Source of the DNA: Begonia masoniana
Taxonomy: Eukaryota > Streptophyta > Magnoliopsida > Cucurbitales > Begoniaceae
Assembly (NCBI GenBank): GCA_022432975.1
Contig: CM039502.1
Location: forward strand, 2,656,375 to 2,720,374
Reading direction: 5' to 3'
DNA: 64,000 bases
Shown here: positions 48,547-60,102 of the stretch, in pieces
How the letters are laid out: every line of letters starts with the position of its first letter
Position numbering within the stretch: the first letter of the stretch is position 1
Made by a program: the position numbers and the translations under genes
Notes under the pieces: generated by a model
What the model was told of the DNA's origin: nothing
The model's input: the letters and a program-made list of their open reading frames with translations, nothing else
The model's database searches: none

Positions 48547-49100
48547 TGTTGGGTGTCCCATTCATTTATTGTTGCCTTCTGCAACAAGTCTTCATTTATT
48601 GTTGCTTTCTGCAACAAGTATTCTATGAAGACTTCTTCATTTGGCATGTGATGTGGCTCAACGTGTATCTATTCTATTGGTCAATATTAATTTATTGTTT
48701 TAATTTGATAGAAATTAAAACCTAATGTATTAAAGAGGAGGTAGGTTCTCTCTCTCTCTGCCGAATGAACAATTGATAGTTGCTCTATCAAACTATCACT
48801 GAAGAGAAGAAAGAAAAGGAACGGGAGAGAAAAATTCTGTTTAAGAGCTTTCTGCAAACTATTTCTTCAGCATGGATCAAAGTAAGTCTTCTTTCCTGTT
48901 AAGTACGTGGAGATCAATATATGATGTTTCTATATATATGTTGTTTTCTCTGTTAAGCAAATAAGAGAAAAGTAATCAATCAAAAGCATGAACTCAGGTA
49001 CTAAATGATTTCTATCATTTTGAAATCAACATGTGAAAATCAATTGCTTCAAAGATTCTGTAATTTTGTTATTGCTCTATTAATGAACAACTAACGTACA
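48547..49100 (+). repeat. 5' LTR
   Basis: Starts TGTTGGGTGTCCC and ends CTAACGTACA. It has two copies of a TTCATTTATTGTTGC...TGCAACAAG unit at its start. Near 48872 it contains ATGGATCAA followed by GTAAGT, proposed here as the gag start and a splice donor. Confidence 0.95.
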
Positions 49101-49102
49101 TG

Positions 49103-49114
49103 TGGTATCAGAGC
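49103..49114 (+). other. Primer binding site (initiator tRNA-Met)
   Basis: TGGTATCAGAGC, two bases after the 5' LTR end, is the usual Copia site complementary to the 3' end of initiator methionine tRNA. Confidence 0.92.
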
Positions 49115-49207
49115 GTGAGGTTATAGAACTGTTGTTTTTCCGTTATGGATGTCAAAATAAATCGTATGTTTATTTGCTGCATGATTGTTTTCTATCAAAA
49201 TAAATGT

Positions 49208-49382
49208 GGCCGGATTTGCCGGTTTTAATGTTTATGCCGGATTTACTATTCATTGCCGGATTTACTGTTCATGCCGGTTTTACTGTTCATGCCGGTTTTA
49301 CTGTTCATGCCGGTTTTACTGTTCATTGCTGGATTTACTGTTCATGGCCGGATTTACTGTTCATACCGGAGATACTGTTCAT
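49208..49382 (+). repeat. Minisatellite in the Copia leader, ~18-19-bp unit
   Basis: About nine units of the form GCCGGTTTTACTGTTCAT, three of them identical, lie between the primer site and gag, inside the proposed leader intron. Units alternate GCCGGATTT and GCCGGTTTT. There are no unique spacers, so it is not a CRISPR array. Confidence 0.9.
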
Positions 49383-52300
49383 TAAAAAAAAAAAAAAATT
49401 ATTATTATTTAAGTTTGAAAAGATAAAATAATTCTTGATGTGTAGATTATTTTATTTAATTATAAATATGACAATTATGTTTTGTCATTGTTAATTTAAT
49501 TTGATATCTACATTATGATGATTTGTTAGTCACCAAAGTGGCCGAATCAGAATGTTTTCTTAGATATAAAATTAAAGAAATGTAATTACTCATGTTTTTT
49601 TTGTGATGCTCAATAATGAAAATGACATGATAAGAATAAAATTGTGACATGAGTGTATTAATTTTCATGATTATAAAATATGAATGAATCGCCCAAAGGT
49701 GGATTGGTTATTTTATAATTATGAATATGATTGTGGTAAATTGATATATCTTGCGTAGGTGTGTTTAGTTTATCCAAAGATAACAAACATGTCTATTTTG
49801 AGTATGTTAATTATCAATTATGTGAAATTTAAGATGAGCATCAATTATGTTTAGAATTATGTATTGTTGTGTCACCCAAAGGAGAACTTCAATATATATT
49901 AATGATTGTTTGATTGCCTTACTCAAAGCATTAATGTATGAGCGTGTTTTCTATTTTGCAGCATCTATTCCTGTTGCTCTTCATTCGCAAGCCACATCTG
50001 TTGTGAAGTTTTCTGGTCTAAATTTCTCTGAATGGTGCGAACAAGTTCAGTTTCACCTTGGTGTTCTGGATCTTGATTTAGCACTTGTAAGTGAGAAACC
50101 AGCTGCTATAACTGAAACTAGTAGCACAGATCAAAGATCGTTCTATAATGCTTGGGAACGATCAAACAGACTAAGCTTAATGTTTATGCGAATGACAGTA
50201 GCAAGTAACATCAAGTCCACATTTTCGAACACCGAAAGTGCTATGGAATTTATGAAATTTGTGAAAGAATGTTCTCAGTCAGAATCGGCTGATAAATCAC
50301 TTGCTGGAACACTGATGGGTACTTTGACCACCATGAAGTTTGATGGTTCACGTACCATGCATGAACATGTTGTCGAAATGACAAACATGGCAGCAAGATT
50401 AAAATCCATGGGAATGGAAGTGAACGAAAACTTCCTAGTGACATTCATCCTGAACTCCTTGCCTCCTCAATATGGCCCATTTCATATGAGCTATAATACT
50501 ATGAGGACTAAATGGAATGTGCATGAATTACAAAGCATGCTCATTCAGGAAGAAGCAAGGCTAAAGAAAACAGGAACTCAAGCTGTCAATCTCATGAATT
50601 ATGAAGGAGCTGGAAAGAAACCAGGAAAGAAAGGTGGAAAGGGTAAGAAAGGACTATCATCGGTAGCTCAGTCCTCTTTCCAAATTCACAAGAAGGAACA
50701 GAAGAAAGATAAGTGTCATTTCTGTGGAAAGCAAGGACACTATCAGAAAGATTGCCTGAAACGCAAGGCATGGTTCGAAAAGAAAGGTAAGCCTACTGCT
50801 TTAGTATGTTTCGAATCAAATTTAACTGAAGTTCCTTGTAATACTTGGTGGATTGATTCTGGTTGTACCACTCACGTTTCTAATACGATGCAGGGATTCC
50901 TTACGACCCAAACCATAAGCTCAAATGAAAAGTTTATCTTCATGGGGAATCGGGTGAAAGTTCCAGTTGAAGCTATTGGAACTTACCGGTTAATGTTAGA
51001 CACTGGATATCAATTAGATCTTTGTCAAACTGTTTATGTTCCATCTGTTTCTCGTAATTTAGTTTCCTTGTCTAAACTTGATACAGTTGGATATTCCTTT
51101 ATGTTTGGGAATGAATGTTTCAGTTTGTATAAAGATAATACTCTTGTTGGCACTGATGTTCTGTATGATGGTTTGTATAAATTAAAGCTCAATAATTGTT
51201 TTGCTGAGACTCTTTTAACCTTGCATCATAATGTGGGAACGAAACGTGGTTTAGTGAATGAATGTTCTGCTAATTTGTGGCATAAACGATTAGGTCATAT
51301 ATCCAAAGAAAGAATGGAAAGATTGATAAAGCAATCAATTCTTCCAAATTTGGATTTTACTGATCTAAATATTTGTGTTGATTGTATTAAAGGAAAACAA
51401 ACGAGAAACACAAGTAAGAAAGTAGCCACAAGAAGCACACAGCTCCTTGAGATTATACACACTGATATATGTGGTCCTTTTGATGTTCCATCTTTTGGTG
51501 GAGAAAGATATTTTATCACCTTTATTGATGATTTTTCACGTTATGGTTATATCTATTTAATGAAGGAAAAATCTCAGTCAATAAATGCTCTTGAAGTGTT
51601 TGTTACTGAGGTTGAAAGACAATTAGATAGAAAAGTGAAAATTATGAGATCTGATAGAGGTGGTGAATATTATGGAAGTTACGATGAAAATGGACAACAT
51701 CCAGGTCCATTTGCTAAATTCCTAGAAAGTCGTGGTATTTGTGCGCAATACACAATGCCAGGAACACCAGAACAGAATGGTGTTGTAGAAAGGCGTAATC
51801 GTACTTTAATGGATATGGTTAGGAGTATGTTAAGTAATTCATCTTTACCCTTGTCGTTGTGGATGTATGCTTTAAGAACTGCTGTATATTTATTAAACAG
51901 GGTTCCTAGTAAGGCAGTCTCAAATACTCCATTTGAACTGTGGACGGGAAGGAAACCCAGTTTAAGGCACCTGCATGTTTGGGGTTGTCCAGCAGAAGTA
52001 CGAATTTATAATCCACATGAAAGAAAACTGGATTCAAGAACAACCAGTGGTTTCTTCATTGGTTATCCAGAAAAATCAAAAGGGTATAGATTTTATTGTC
52101 CTAGCCATAGTACGCGAATAGTTGAAACTGGGAATGCTAGGTTCATTGAAAGTGGTGACATCAGTGGGATTTTGGAACCACGTAAAGTGGAAATTCAAGA
52201 AGTTAGGGTGCAAGTTCCAATACCTATAACTTCTGCTCAAGTTGTTGTTCCAACAGTTATTGATACATACGAACAACAAATTAATGATCAAACTCCACAT

Positions 52301-54397
52301 AATGAAGTTGTCACGAATGAACCTATTAGAGATGAACCACAAGAAATACCATTAAGACGATCTGTAAGAGAAAGAAGATCTGCTATTTCGAATGATTATG
52401 TGGTTTATCTTCAAGAGTCCGAATGTGACTTAGGACTTGATGATGATCCAGTTTCATTTTCACAGGCCATAGAAAGTGAAAATTCTGATAAATGGTTAGA
52501 TGCCATGAAAGATGAGTTAAAATCAATGGAACAGAATGAAGTTTGGGAAATCGTCGAATTGCCTGAAGGTTGGAAAAGAGTTGGGTGTAAATGGGTCTTT
52601 AAGACCAAACGCGACTCTAATGGCAATATCGAACGAAATAAAGCCAGACTTGTTGCCAAAGGTTTTACTCAGAAAGATGGTATTGATTACAAAGAAACCT
52701 TTTCTCCTGTTTCGAAAAAGGATTCTTTCAGAATTATTATGGCAATGGTAGCTCATTATAATTTAGAGCTCCATCAAATGGATGTGAAAACTGCTTTTTT
52801 GAATGGGAATTTAGATGAGGATGTTTATATGGACCAACCTGAAGGTTTTGTCATTAAAGGACAAGAACACATGGTGTGTAAATTAAAGAAGTCAATATAC
52901 GGACTTAAACAAGCTTCCCGACAATGGTATATTAAGTTTAACGATACCATCACCTCCTTTGGATTTAAGAAAAACATCGTTGATCGGTGTATATATCTAA
53001 AGGTCAGTGGGAGTAAGTTTATATTTCTGATTCTGTATGTTGATGATATCTTGCTAGCTACTAATGATCTTGGCCTAATGTACGAAACCAAGAAATATCT
53101 CGATAAGAACTTTGAAATGAAAAATATGGGAGAGGCATCCTTTGTGATAGGAATTGAAATATTCCGGAATAGATCACAAGGATTGTTGGGATTGTCTCAG
53201 AAAGCCTATATTAATAAAGTTCTAGAGAGATTCAGAATGGACAAATGTTCGGCAAGTGTTGTTCCAATTCAAAAAGGAGATAAATTTAATCTCAATCAAT
53301 GTCCAAAGAATGAATTGGAACGTACACAAATGAAAGACATTCCGTATGTTTCTATTGTGGGCAGCTTGATGTATGCACAGACTTGTACCAGACCCGACAT
53401 TAGTTTTGCTGTCGGAATGCTGGGACGGTATCAAAGTAATCCAGGCATAGAGCATTGGAAAGCTGCAAAGAAAAGTACTGAGGTATCTACAAGGAACGAA
53501 AGAACGCATGCTCATTTATAGACGATCTGATCATCTGGAAGTGGTTGGATATTCAGATTCTGATTATGCAGGATGTGTGGATACCAGAAAATCCACGTTT
53601 GGCTATTTGTTCCTTTTAGCTGATGGCGCAATCTCATGGAAGAGTGCGAAGCAGTCTGTCACTGCTACGTCTACTATGGAGGCTGAATTTGTAGCATGCT
53701 TTGAGGCTACAATTCAGGGTTTATGGCTGCGGAACTTTATTTCAGGACTTGGAATTGTTGACAGTATCGCCAAGCCGCTGAAAATTTATTGTGACAACTC
53801 CGCAGCAGTCTTCTTTTCTAAAAACGACAAGTATTCCAAAGGTGCTAAACATATAGAATTGAAATACTTGGCCGTTAAAGAAGAAGTTCAGAAACAAAGG
53901 GTGTCAATCGAACACATTAGCACTAAACTTATGATAGCGGATCCGTTGACTAAAGGATTGCCACCGAAGACATTTACGGAACATGTTGAACGAATGGGCA
54001 TTTCTGAAGGTTAACTTTATGTTTATGTTTGTGTTCTTTATGTACTAGACACTATTGAGCTCCTTGTTGATAGTTTCTGATATACATTTATGAATCCTGT
54101 TTGATTATAATGAATGCATTCATAATGACATTATGAACTTGAAGTCCTAAACAGGATTTGTCTTTGAAAAAGACACTAATGTGGACCATTATATTATTCC
54201 TTTTAGTGATGATGTTGAGTATAAAATTAATATGTGATACATAGAAGGAAATGTGTTGTTATAATTGACATATGACCACTATGATCCATATTGGTCATAT
54301 ATTCAATAATGATGTTATATTTGTTCAATATTATGATGAATTTGATGTTGCTTATATGTATGATAGTATAAGTATTATAGATTATGATCATTGAGCC

Positions 54398-54408
54398 AAG
54401 TGGGAGAA
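54398..54408 (+). other. Polypurine tract
   Basis: AAGTGGGAGAA immediately precedes the 3' LTR, the usual plus-strand primer position. Confidence 0.85.
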
Positions 54409-54962
54409 TGTTGGGTGTCCCATTCATTTATTGTTGCCTTCTGCAACAAGTCTTCATTTATTGTTGCTTTCTGCAACAAGTATTCTATGAAGACTTCTTC
54501 ATTTGGCATGTGATGTGGCTCAACGTGTATCTATTCTATTGGTCAATATTAATTTATTGTTTTAATTTGATAGAAATTAAAACCTAATGTATTAAAGAGG
54601 AGGTAGGTTCTCTCTCTCTCTGCCGAATGAACAATTGATAGTTGCTCTATCAAACTATCACTGAAGAGAAGAAAGAAAAGGAACGGGAGAGAAAAATTCT
54701 GTTTAAGAGCTTTCTGCAAACTATTTCTTCAGCATGGATCAAAGTAAGTCTTCTTTCCTGTTAAGTACGTGGAGATCAATATATGATGTTTCTATATATA
54801 TGTTGTTTTCTCTGTTAAGCAAATAAGAGAAAAGTAATCAATCAAAAGCATGAACTCAAGTACTAAATGATTTCTATCATTTTGAAATCAACATGTGAAA
54901 ATCAATTGCTTCAAAGATTCTGTAATTTTGTTATTGCTCTATTAATAAACAACTAACGTACA
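54409..54962 (+). repeat. 3' LTR
   Basis: Same length as the 5' LTR and near-identical (two G/A differences). It also carries the ATGGATCAA plus GTAAGT segment at 54734. Confidence 0.95.
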
Positions 54963-55098
54963 TTTTTAACGAAAAATGTGACGGTAGGGGCCATATTGCA
55001 CTTTACCCTAGTTGTAGAGGCCAAATTGCCCATTATCCAAGTTTACGGTGTAAATTGCACATTTCACCTAGTTGTAGGGGCCAAATTGCACTTTACCC

Positions 55099-56245
55099 TT
55101 GTTTTTTATTATCATGTATTTCCAAGACGTAGTTGTTTGTAAAATTTATAATAAAGGTGCCGAGGAGAACGAGAATCGCGTAATAGATTTCAATAACGGT
55201 TTGGAAGATGGAAACCTTAGCTTGTAACTGAACTCGTATGTACCAGTTGAAGCGACCAACGACAGCCAATGGACCATCAACGATGACAATCAAACATTTG
55301 ATATCGAGCTCCTTCTTCGAGCTCTACGTTAGATTTATATCACGTGGGAAGTCATTGACTCAAGATCATGCTCTTTTTTTTTTTGAAGAATAGCACATCT
55401 CATGGTTATCGTTTCCAACTCAACGATGTCCATATTATTATTTTTTCTTAAAAATATTAACCTTTTTTGTGGCTAAAAATTGGAAGACAAAAATTTGTCA
55501 ACTTTATTTTTTTATAAAAACATATTAGATTGATTTTGAATTATTTAATGTGTCTTGGTGCCTTAGGTGATCTGCGTCGACTGCACCTCCGCAAAACAGC
55601 GTCATCCCATCTAGGCATTTTTACCTTACCTCCTGCTCTTTTCCAGCGCCATTACCCGCTTTCTCTCTTTAAAGTTTCTGTCTTTCTCAGAAAAAAACTC
55701 CTTCGAAGACGAACGAAACATGGGAAGAAGAAACTCAACCCATCCTTCATCAGAAATCAGAAACAAAGAAAGAAAGACTCTCTCTCTCTCTCTCTCTCTC
55801 TGTGCGGTGGCCCAGCTGGACCAAAGCTTGCCTTGAAGAAAACCCAAAAAGAAGATGGATATGTGTCTTCAAACTTCCTCCAACCAAACCCAACCTCTCA
55901 AAAACTCTTGCCTCTTTCTCCATTCATTAAAACACGATTCCTCAAATACCCTTCTGCAACCCCCAAAAGGTCCCTTCTTCTTCCTCACACCCTCTCATGG
56001 CTACAATTTTTTTCACCCGTCTATGTGGGCTTTTTCGGGTTTTAGTTGTCGTGGTCAGAGTAGCAGAGAGGAGGAAACAAGAAAGCAAGACCCTTCCCTC
56101 CTCGTCCTCTCTCTCTCTCTCCTCCTTCATGTTTATGTCTTACCACTTCTCCTTTTTTCCTCTACTCATCTCTATCTTTCGATCTCCTTCTCCGCCATTA
56201 TTTTATGGTTCTGGATTTCTTTTTATCTGGTTTCTCTACGATCTA
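55099..56245. other. Intergenic DNA and long 5' leader of the coiled-coil gene
   Basis: From about 55600 the DNA turns CT-rich with several short upstream open frames and microsatellite-like CT at 55779-55801, typical of a long plant 5' leader. The two overlapping open frames at 55530-56359 have no family resemblance outside the first real exon. Confidence 0.5.
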
Positions 56246-57743
56246 ATGAAGAAGTTTAAAGAGGAGAATCCATACTCTGTTCTCGAGGACCCAAAAATCA
56301 GATTTAAGCATCAGAGTCTCTTACAAGACTTTGAAGATCTGCAGAAGGTAAAGCTCTGAATTGGTTTTCTCAATACTTTTTGGAAAATTTCTGCTGGGTT
56401 TATGTTAGATCTGTTGTATTCATATAAATTTTGATTTATTATAGTTGTTTTTATTGGATTATGTTATGAATTGGCTTCTGGTTTAGTACTGGTTGTTATT
56501 AGAAGTTACAGGTATTTGATTGATTATGCCTGTATTGCATTAGTATCTCATTAGCATTATGTTCTAGGTAAATAAATTCGTACTGATGTATGAAATGTAA
56601 CAAAATACTGAAGCTCCAAGAATTAAAACTATCACCTCCCAACCATATAAGTGTATTACACAAGTGAATCTGGAAACAACACAGTCAAACATGTTTGCAA
56701 ACACTGATCTGAAACTATTTCTTAAAACAATTTATGTCTAATATAACATGTGATATCTTAAGCATTTTTATTCTGGTTTTGATTGTATAGTAAGATTAAT
56801 CATGTTTTCTTAGATGTTTTCATCTTTCGTCACTTTCTTTGTACTAAATTCTTGCAAGTGTGAGCAGATGAATCTGCATTTTACCCAAGAAATTATTTTG
56901 ATAAGCTTATTTGAGCTATTATATAATTTTTTTAGGAAACAGATGCAATGAAGAAGAAATTGTGGGTTATGAAGCAGAGAAAACAGATCCTTTCGGCCGA
57001 AGTCGGGTATAATTTATTTATTTTTTATGTTAGATGAAATAATAAAAACCATTGGGGAATCACACTCTCTTCAATGTGCAGGTTTTTGAGGCAAAGATAC
57101 GAGTACTTGAAGAATAATCTGATTTCAACTCATCGATCAAAGAAACACAATCTTCCGCAACCAAAACATGCCGATCGAAGGAGTAACCTTAAGAAAGGGA
57201 AGAGTTCATTGAAAAAGCAAACTATTGGGACCTTAACAAATCAAAAGGAAAAGATTTGTAATGAAGCTCAAGCTCCACTGCAAAAGATGGCCCCAATCTT
57301 CGATTTAAACCAGAGGTCAGAATTTCTCCTCAGAAGAGGATTCACGACATTAAAATCGTCAAATTTGGACTTAAATCGAGGCATCAGGACACAAGGGGGA
57401 GATGACTTAGGAAAGAACATCATTGCTCCGATTTTCGACTTGAACCAAATTTCGGTAAGCATTATAATTTGTGAATGCAAAAGGTTGGAGTCTTTTAAGC
57501 TCAAAAAAGTTGACTGAATTTATGAAGTGTTATTTGTTTTAGAGAGAGGAGGAGGAGCTGGAAGCGGCTAACAACTTGCCATTGAATACAGAAGAAACAA
57601 AGAAAGGCGGTCTAAGAAATGATGGTGTCGAGGAACAACACAGCGATATGAAGATGTCGATTTGTCGGAATGCGGGGAATGGGTCCCGGAGAGTTGGGAA
57701 GAGGAAGATTTCATGGCAAGATCAGGTAGCTTTAAGAGTATAA
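56246..57743 (+). CDS. Plant-specific coiled-coil protein of unknown function
   Basis: Four exons (56246-56347, 56936-57006, 57082-57454, 57543-57743) give 248 residues. The N-terminus MKKFKEENPYSVLEDPKIRF, the heptad-rich segment LLQDFEDLQK...MKKKLWVMKQRKQILSAEV (about 28-57) and FLRQRYEYLKNN form a likely coiled coil. The middle is basic (KKHNLPQPKHADRRSNLKKG). Two copies of an IFDLNQ motif are present, with SNLDLN between them. The C-terminus ends KRKISWQDQVALRV, a conserved tail in this plant family. DLN-type motifs resemble EAR repression motifs, an inference only. No catalytic domain is seen; likely nuclear from its basic content. Confidence 0.8.
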
Positions 57744-59395
57744 ATGAGTCTAAATTCAAATACTATCTATTCAAGATCCCTCTTTTTGTGCAGAGTTTGA
57801 AAGAATTTCATGGTATGTTTTTTTTTTTAAAAGTAAAAATAGTGTTAAATACACAAATGTTTGTTTATGTTCACTGCCTTGTAGCTTTCAATCTCCAGAG
57901 AATTCATATCAGTAGCAACTGATTTAGTGCGCTATTATTCAGTCAGATTAAACATTGACGAGTAATCTAAACTTGAAAAGAACTTTTCACCTCATCATCA
58001 CTTTCCTTTGCTTTCTTTCTATGCTCTCCCAAAGAGATAAATACTGAAAAAAAAACATCATTAATATGTGTTGATTCTGTCACAAATTTCTGCATCCACT
58101 TAATTTTTTGGGTAATTATCGATTTGAATATTGTATTATACATTTTTTTCAATTCGCCCCCCTGTGCTAAAAAAACCGACAAACCGAACCCTGTATTTGA
58201 TTATATTATCAGTTTTGACCTTCTATCATCAATTTCATTAAACCCTCATTTAAAAAAGTACCAAACGATCTTGGATTCAGTTGAAATTTTTACCACATGT
58301 TCACTACTTAATGAGAAGATAATCTAGAAATTTTCGTGATTGTTTAACACATGTACGATTTATTGTAATTTTATTTTAGTATTTAATAAAATATTATAAT
58401 AAATCATACAAATTTTAGAAAATCACGAAAATTTTTCTATTATCTACCCATGATAGGTTCAACATGTAAAATTTTTTTCAAATAAATCAAATATTATTTG
58501 GTAGTTTTTAAAAAATTAATTTATAAAATAAAGAAGAATTCTGAGATTAATTTAAAAAAATATCAAATGATATTTGATTTATTTGAAAAAATTTTCATAT
58601 ATTCAACCTATTATGGGTAGATAATATAAATTTTTTTGTGATTTTCTAAAATTTGTATGATTTATTTTAATATCTTATTAAAATAAAATTATAATAAATC
58701 GTACGTGTATTAAAAAATAACAAAACTTTTCAGATTATTTAGAAAACCTCGTAAATCTCTTTTTAAGGTACATATACACCAATGCTTTTTTTTTTTAAAA
58801 TAAAATGCATATTTACCCTTAAATTTTAAATTTAAGGATGAAGAGAAGGTAAGTTTTTAAATTTTCTTTTAGACAAATAAATCTTTGAACTAAGTGTAGG
58901 GCATTGCCGTTAAGGTTTCCACCACCTATTTTATTTGGTGGGCGATTTCTTGGGACAATCTATGATTTCCGCGAGGAGGAACTAGATAGTAAATTTTTAG
59001 AGAATTCTTTTTGTGAATGACTCGTCCATTTTCCTTTAAAACGAAAAAATCCAAAGGCTCGTCAATTTAGGCGGAGAAGTGATTTTGTGAGAAGAGACTT
59101 GCGAGTTACAAATTTGTGTGTAAATCATTATTTTTACATAATTGGTAATAATTAAATAAAAAGGAGAGGTTTATTTGAGAAATAAATAAAACTAAAATTA
59201 GAGAATGGTCAATTGCCACGTTGGCGTAGTCCAGAGAGGATCGTGGAAGCTAGTCTTGTATCGTGCATTCAAATGTCCGCTCATCCTCATCCGTTTCTTT
59301 TGTTTTCTTACTAATTAAGACTATTTATTTATACCCCACCTTCTCCCCCTCTCTCAATCATCATTCATCAGGATCTGGGAGGGAGCATTATCGAG
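57744..59395. other. Intergenic DNA with a fold-back element
   Basis: 3' UTR of the coiled-coil gene, a fold-back element (58313-58742) and the promoter of the RCI2-type gene. A TATA-like run (CTATTTATTTATACCCC) lies at 59321-59337, about 65 bases before the ATG. Confidence 0.5.
58313..58742. mobile_element. AT-rich fold-back MITE
   Basis: Bases 58313-58514 are an imperfect inverted copy of about 58551-58742. Shared blocks are AAATCATACAAATTTTAGAA, TTATCTACCCAT and CAAATAAATCAAAT. The spacer is ~36 bases. The arms may extend further on both sides; the true ends and target duplication are not clear. Confidence 0.7.
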
Positions 59396-59776
59396 ATGGT
59401 GTCTCGCTGCGAAATTTTTGTGAGATTCTCATCGCCATCTTGCTTCCGCCGCTCGGCGTTTGTCTCAGACATGGTTGCTGCACCGTAAGCCCCTCTTTTT
59501 TCCTTTCTTCTCTCTTTCATTTTCCCTCTCTTTGCTCCCAAACAGATCCTACAACTATTCTATCTTATTCAGTTATTGTTCTCTTACCTTTTTTTTTTTC
59601 TTTTAGATCTGATTTATTTCTCATTTGGATTGAAGGTTGAGTTTTGCATATGCTTGCTGCTGACGCTGCTGGGTTACATTCCTGGAATAATCTATGCGCT
59701 GTACGCCATCGTCTTCATCGATCGCGATCAGTATTTTGACGAATACCGTCGGCCCCTTTACGCTCCTAATGCATGA
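59396..59776 (+). CDS. RCI2/PMP3-type small hydrophobic membrane protein
   Basis: Two exons, 59396-59484 and 59636-59776. The protein reads (after allowing for one base) as MVSRCEIF, then ILIAILLPPLGVCLRHGCCT, VEFCICLLLTLLGYIPGIIY and the tail DRDQYFDEYRRPLYAPNA. This is the UPF0057/PMP3 family with the longer hydrophilic tail of plant RCI2D-G types, ~76 residues and two membrane helices. Members are induced by cold, salt and drought and affect plasma membrane potential and cation entry. Exon 1 is 89 nt where 90 is needed: the T run at 59415-59419 is one T short, so as written the frame is lost after residue 8. Confidence 0.85.
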
Positions 59777-60102
59777 CCCAACATTTCTATTGCATCTTAT
59801 GTACGTTTTTTTTTTTAATGAGTTTCAAACTCTTCCGTATGCATTTGTTCTTGATTCTAATGCGTAATTGACCTATTTCTGTTGTTTGAAGCTTTCAAGT
59901 TTCTAGAATCTGTTTTGTTTTTGTCTTATTGATGAGTTTGATTCAGTTTCTCCATCACAAGATTGTGTCATTGTTTGATTTTGAGACCTAATGCGTTATT
60001 GAGTCATGGTCAATTGATAAAATAAGATTAAAAAACTGAAGGAAGTAGCTTTGAAAACAGGACCATGCTTAGTTTTGATCAAAATAAGGTTGTGAGATGT
60101 AA

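Larger units (their letters stand above)
48872..54014 (+). pseudogene. Copia gag-pol polyprotein, one frameshift
   Basis: Proposed coding: ATG at 48872 in the LTR, donor GTAAGT at 48882, acceptor TTTTGCAG ending 49961, then a continuous frame to 53521 and, in the next frame, 53508-54014. The order is gag (SGLNFSEWCEQVQFHLGVLD), CCHC knuckle (CHFCGKQGHYQKDC, nt ~50711), aspartic protease (WWIDSGCTTHVS), pre-integrase HKRLGHIS, integrase (HTDICGPF, GTPEQNGVVERRNRT), reverse transcriptase (YVDDILLAT, nt ~53038) and RNase H (SDSDYAGC, YCDNSAAV). A single extra base in the A run at 53471-53474 shifts the frame just before RNase H. There are no other interruptions. Alternatively gag could start at the in-frame ATG at 49847. 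Confidence 0.9.
48547..54962 (+). mobile_element. Ty1/Copia LTR retrotransposon, young and nearly complete
   Basis: Two 554-bp LTRs (48547-49100 and 54409-54962), TG...CA ends, a primer binding site, a gag-pol region in Copia order (integrase before reverse transcriptase) and a polypurine tract. The target duplication is TTTTT on both sides (48542-48546, 54963-54967). By eye the LTRs differ at two positions, both G in the 5' copy and A in the 3' copy (near 48997/54859 and 49083/54948), about 0.4 percent. Assuming 0.7-1.3 x 10^-8 substitutions per site per year this is roughly 0.14-0.26 million years, with a wide error on two changes. It lies in the right repeat of the older Mutator-like element. 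Confidence 0.95.
47109..55098. mobile_element. Mutator-like element with long inverted repeats, split by a Copia insertion
   Basis: The left terminal repeat runs from 47109 (GGGTAAAGTGCAATTTGG) to about 47381. The right one is 48405-48546 plus 54968-55098, its inverted match, interrupted by the Copia element. Without that insertion the element would be about 1.57 kb with ~273-bp terminal repeats. The flanks are TTGTTTTTT at 47099-47107 (one extra T before the end) and TTGTTTTTT at 55099-55107, a 9-bp duplication as expected for Mutator-like elements. It encodes no transposase. The interior (47382-48404) is unrelated to the repeats and may be captured host DNA. Confidence 0.8.

Noticed and set aside
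49208..49382. CRISPR-like regular repeat
   Set aside because: Units are directly contiguous with no unique spacers, inside a plant retrotransposon leader; a minisatellite.
49847..49961. In-frame ATG as gag start
   Set aside because: It is possible, but the ~39 residues before the acceptor look like intron translation, and the LTR ATG plus donor/acceptor pair gives a cleaner gag start. Kept only as an alternative.
55530..56245. Long upstream open frames before the coiled-coil gene
   Set aside because: CT-rich leader translated in several frames; the family N-terminus starts at the ATG at 56246.
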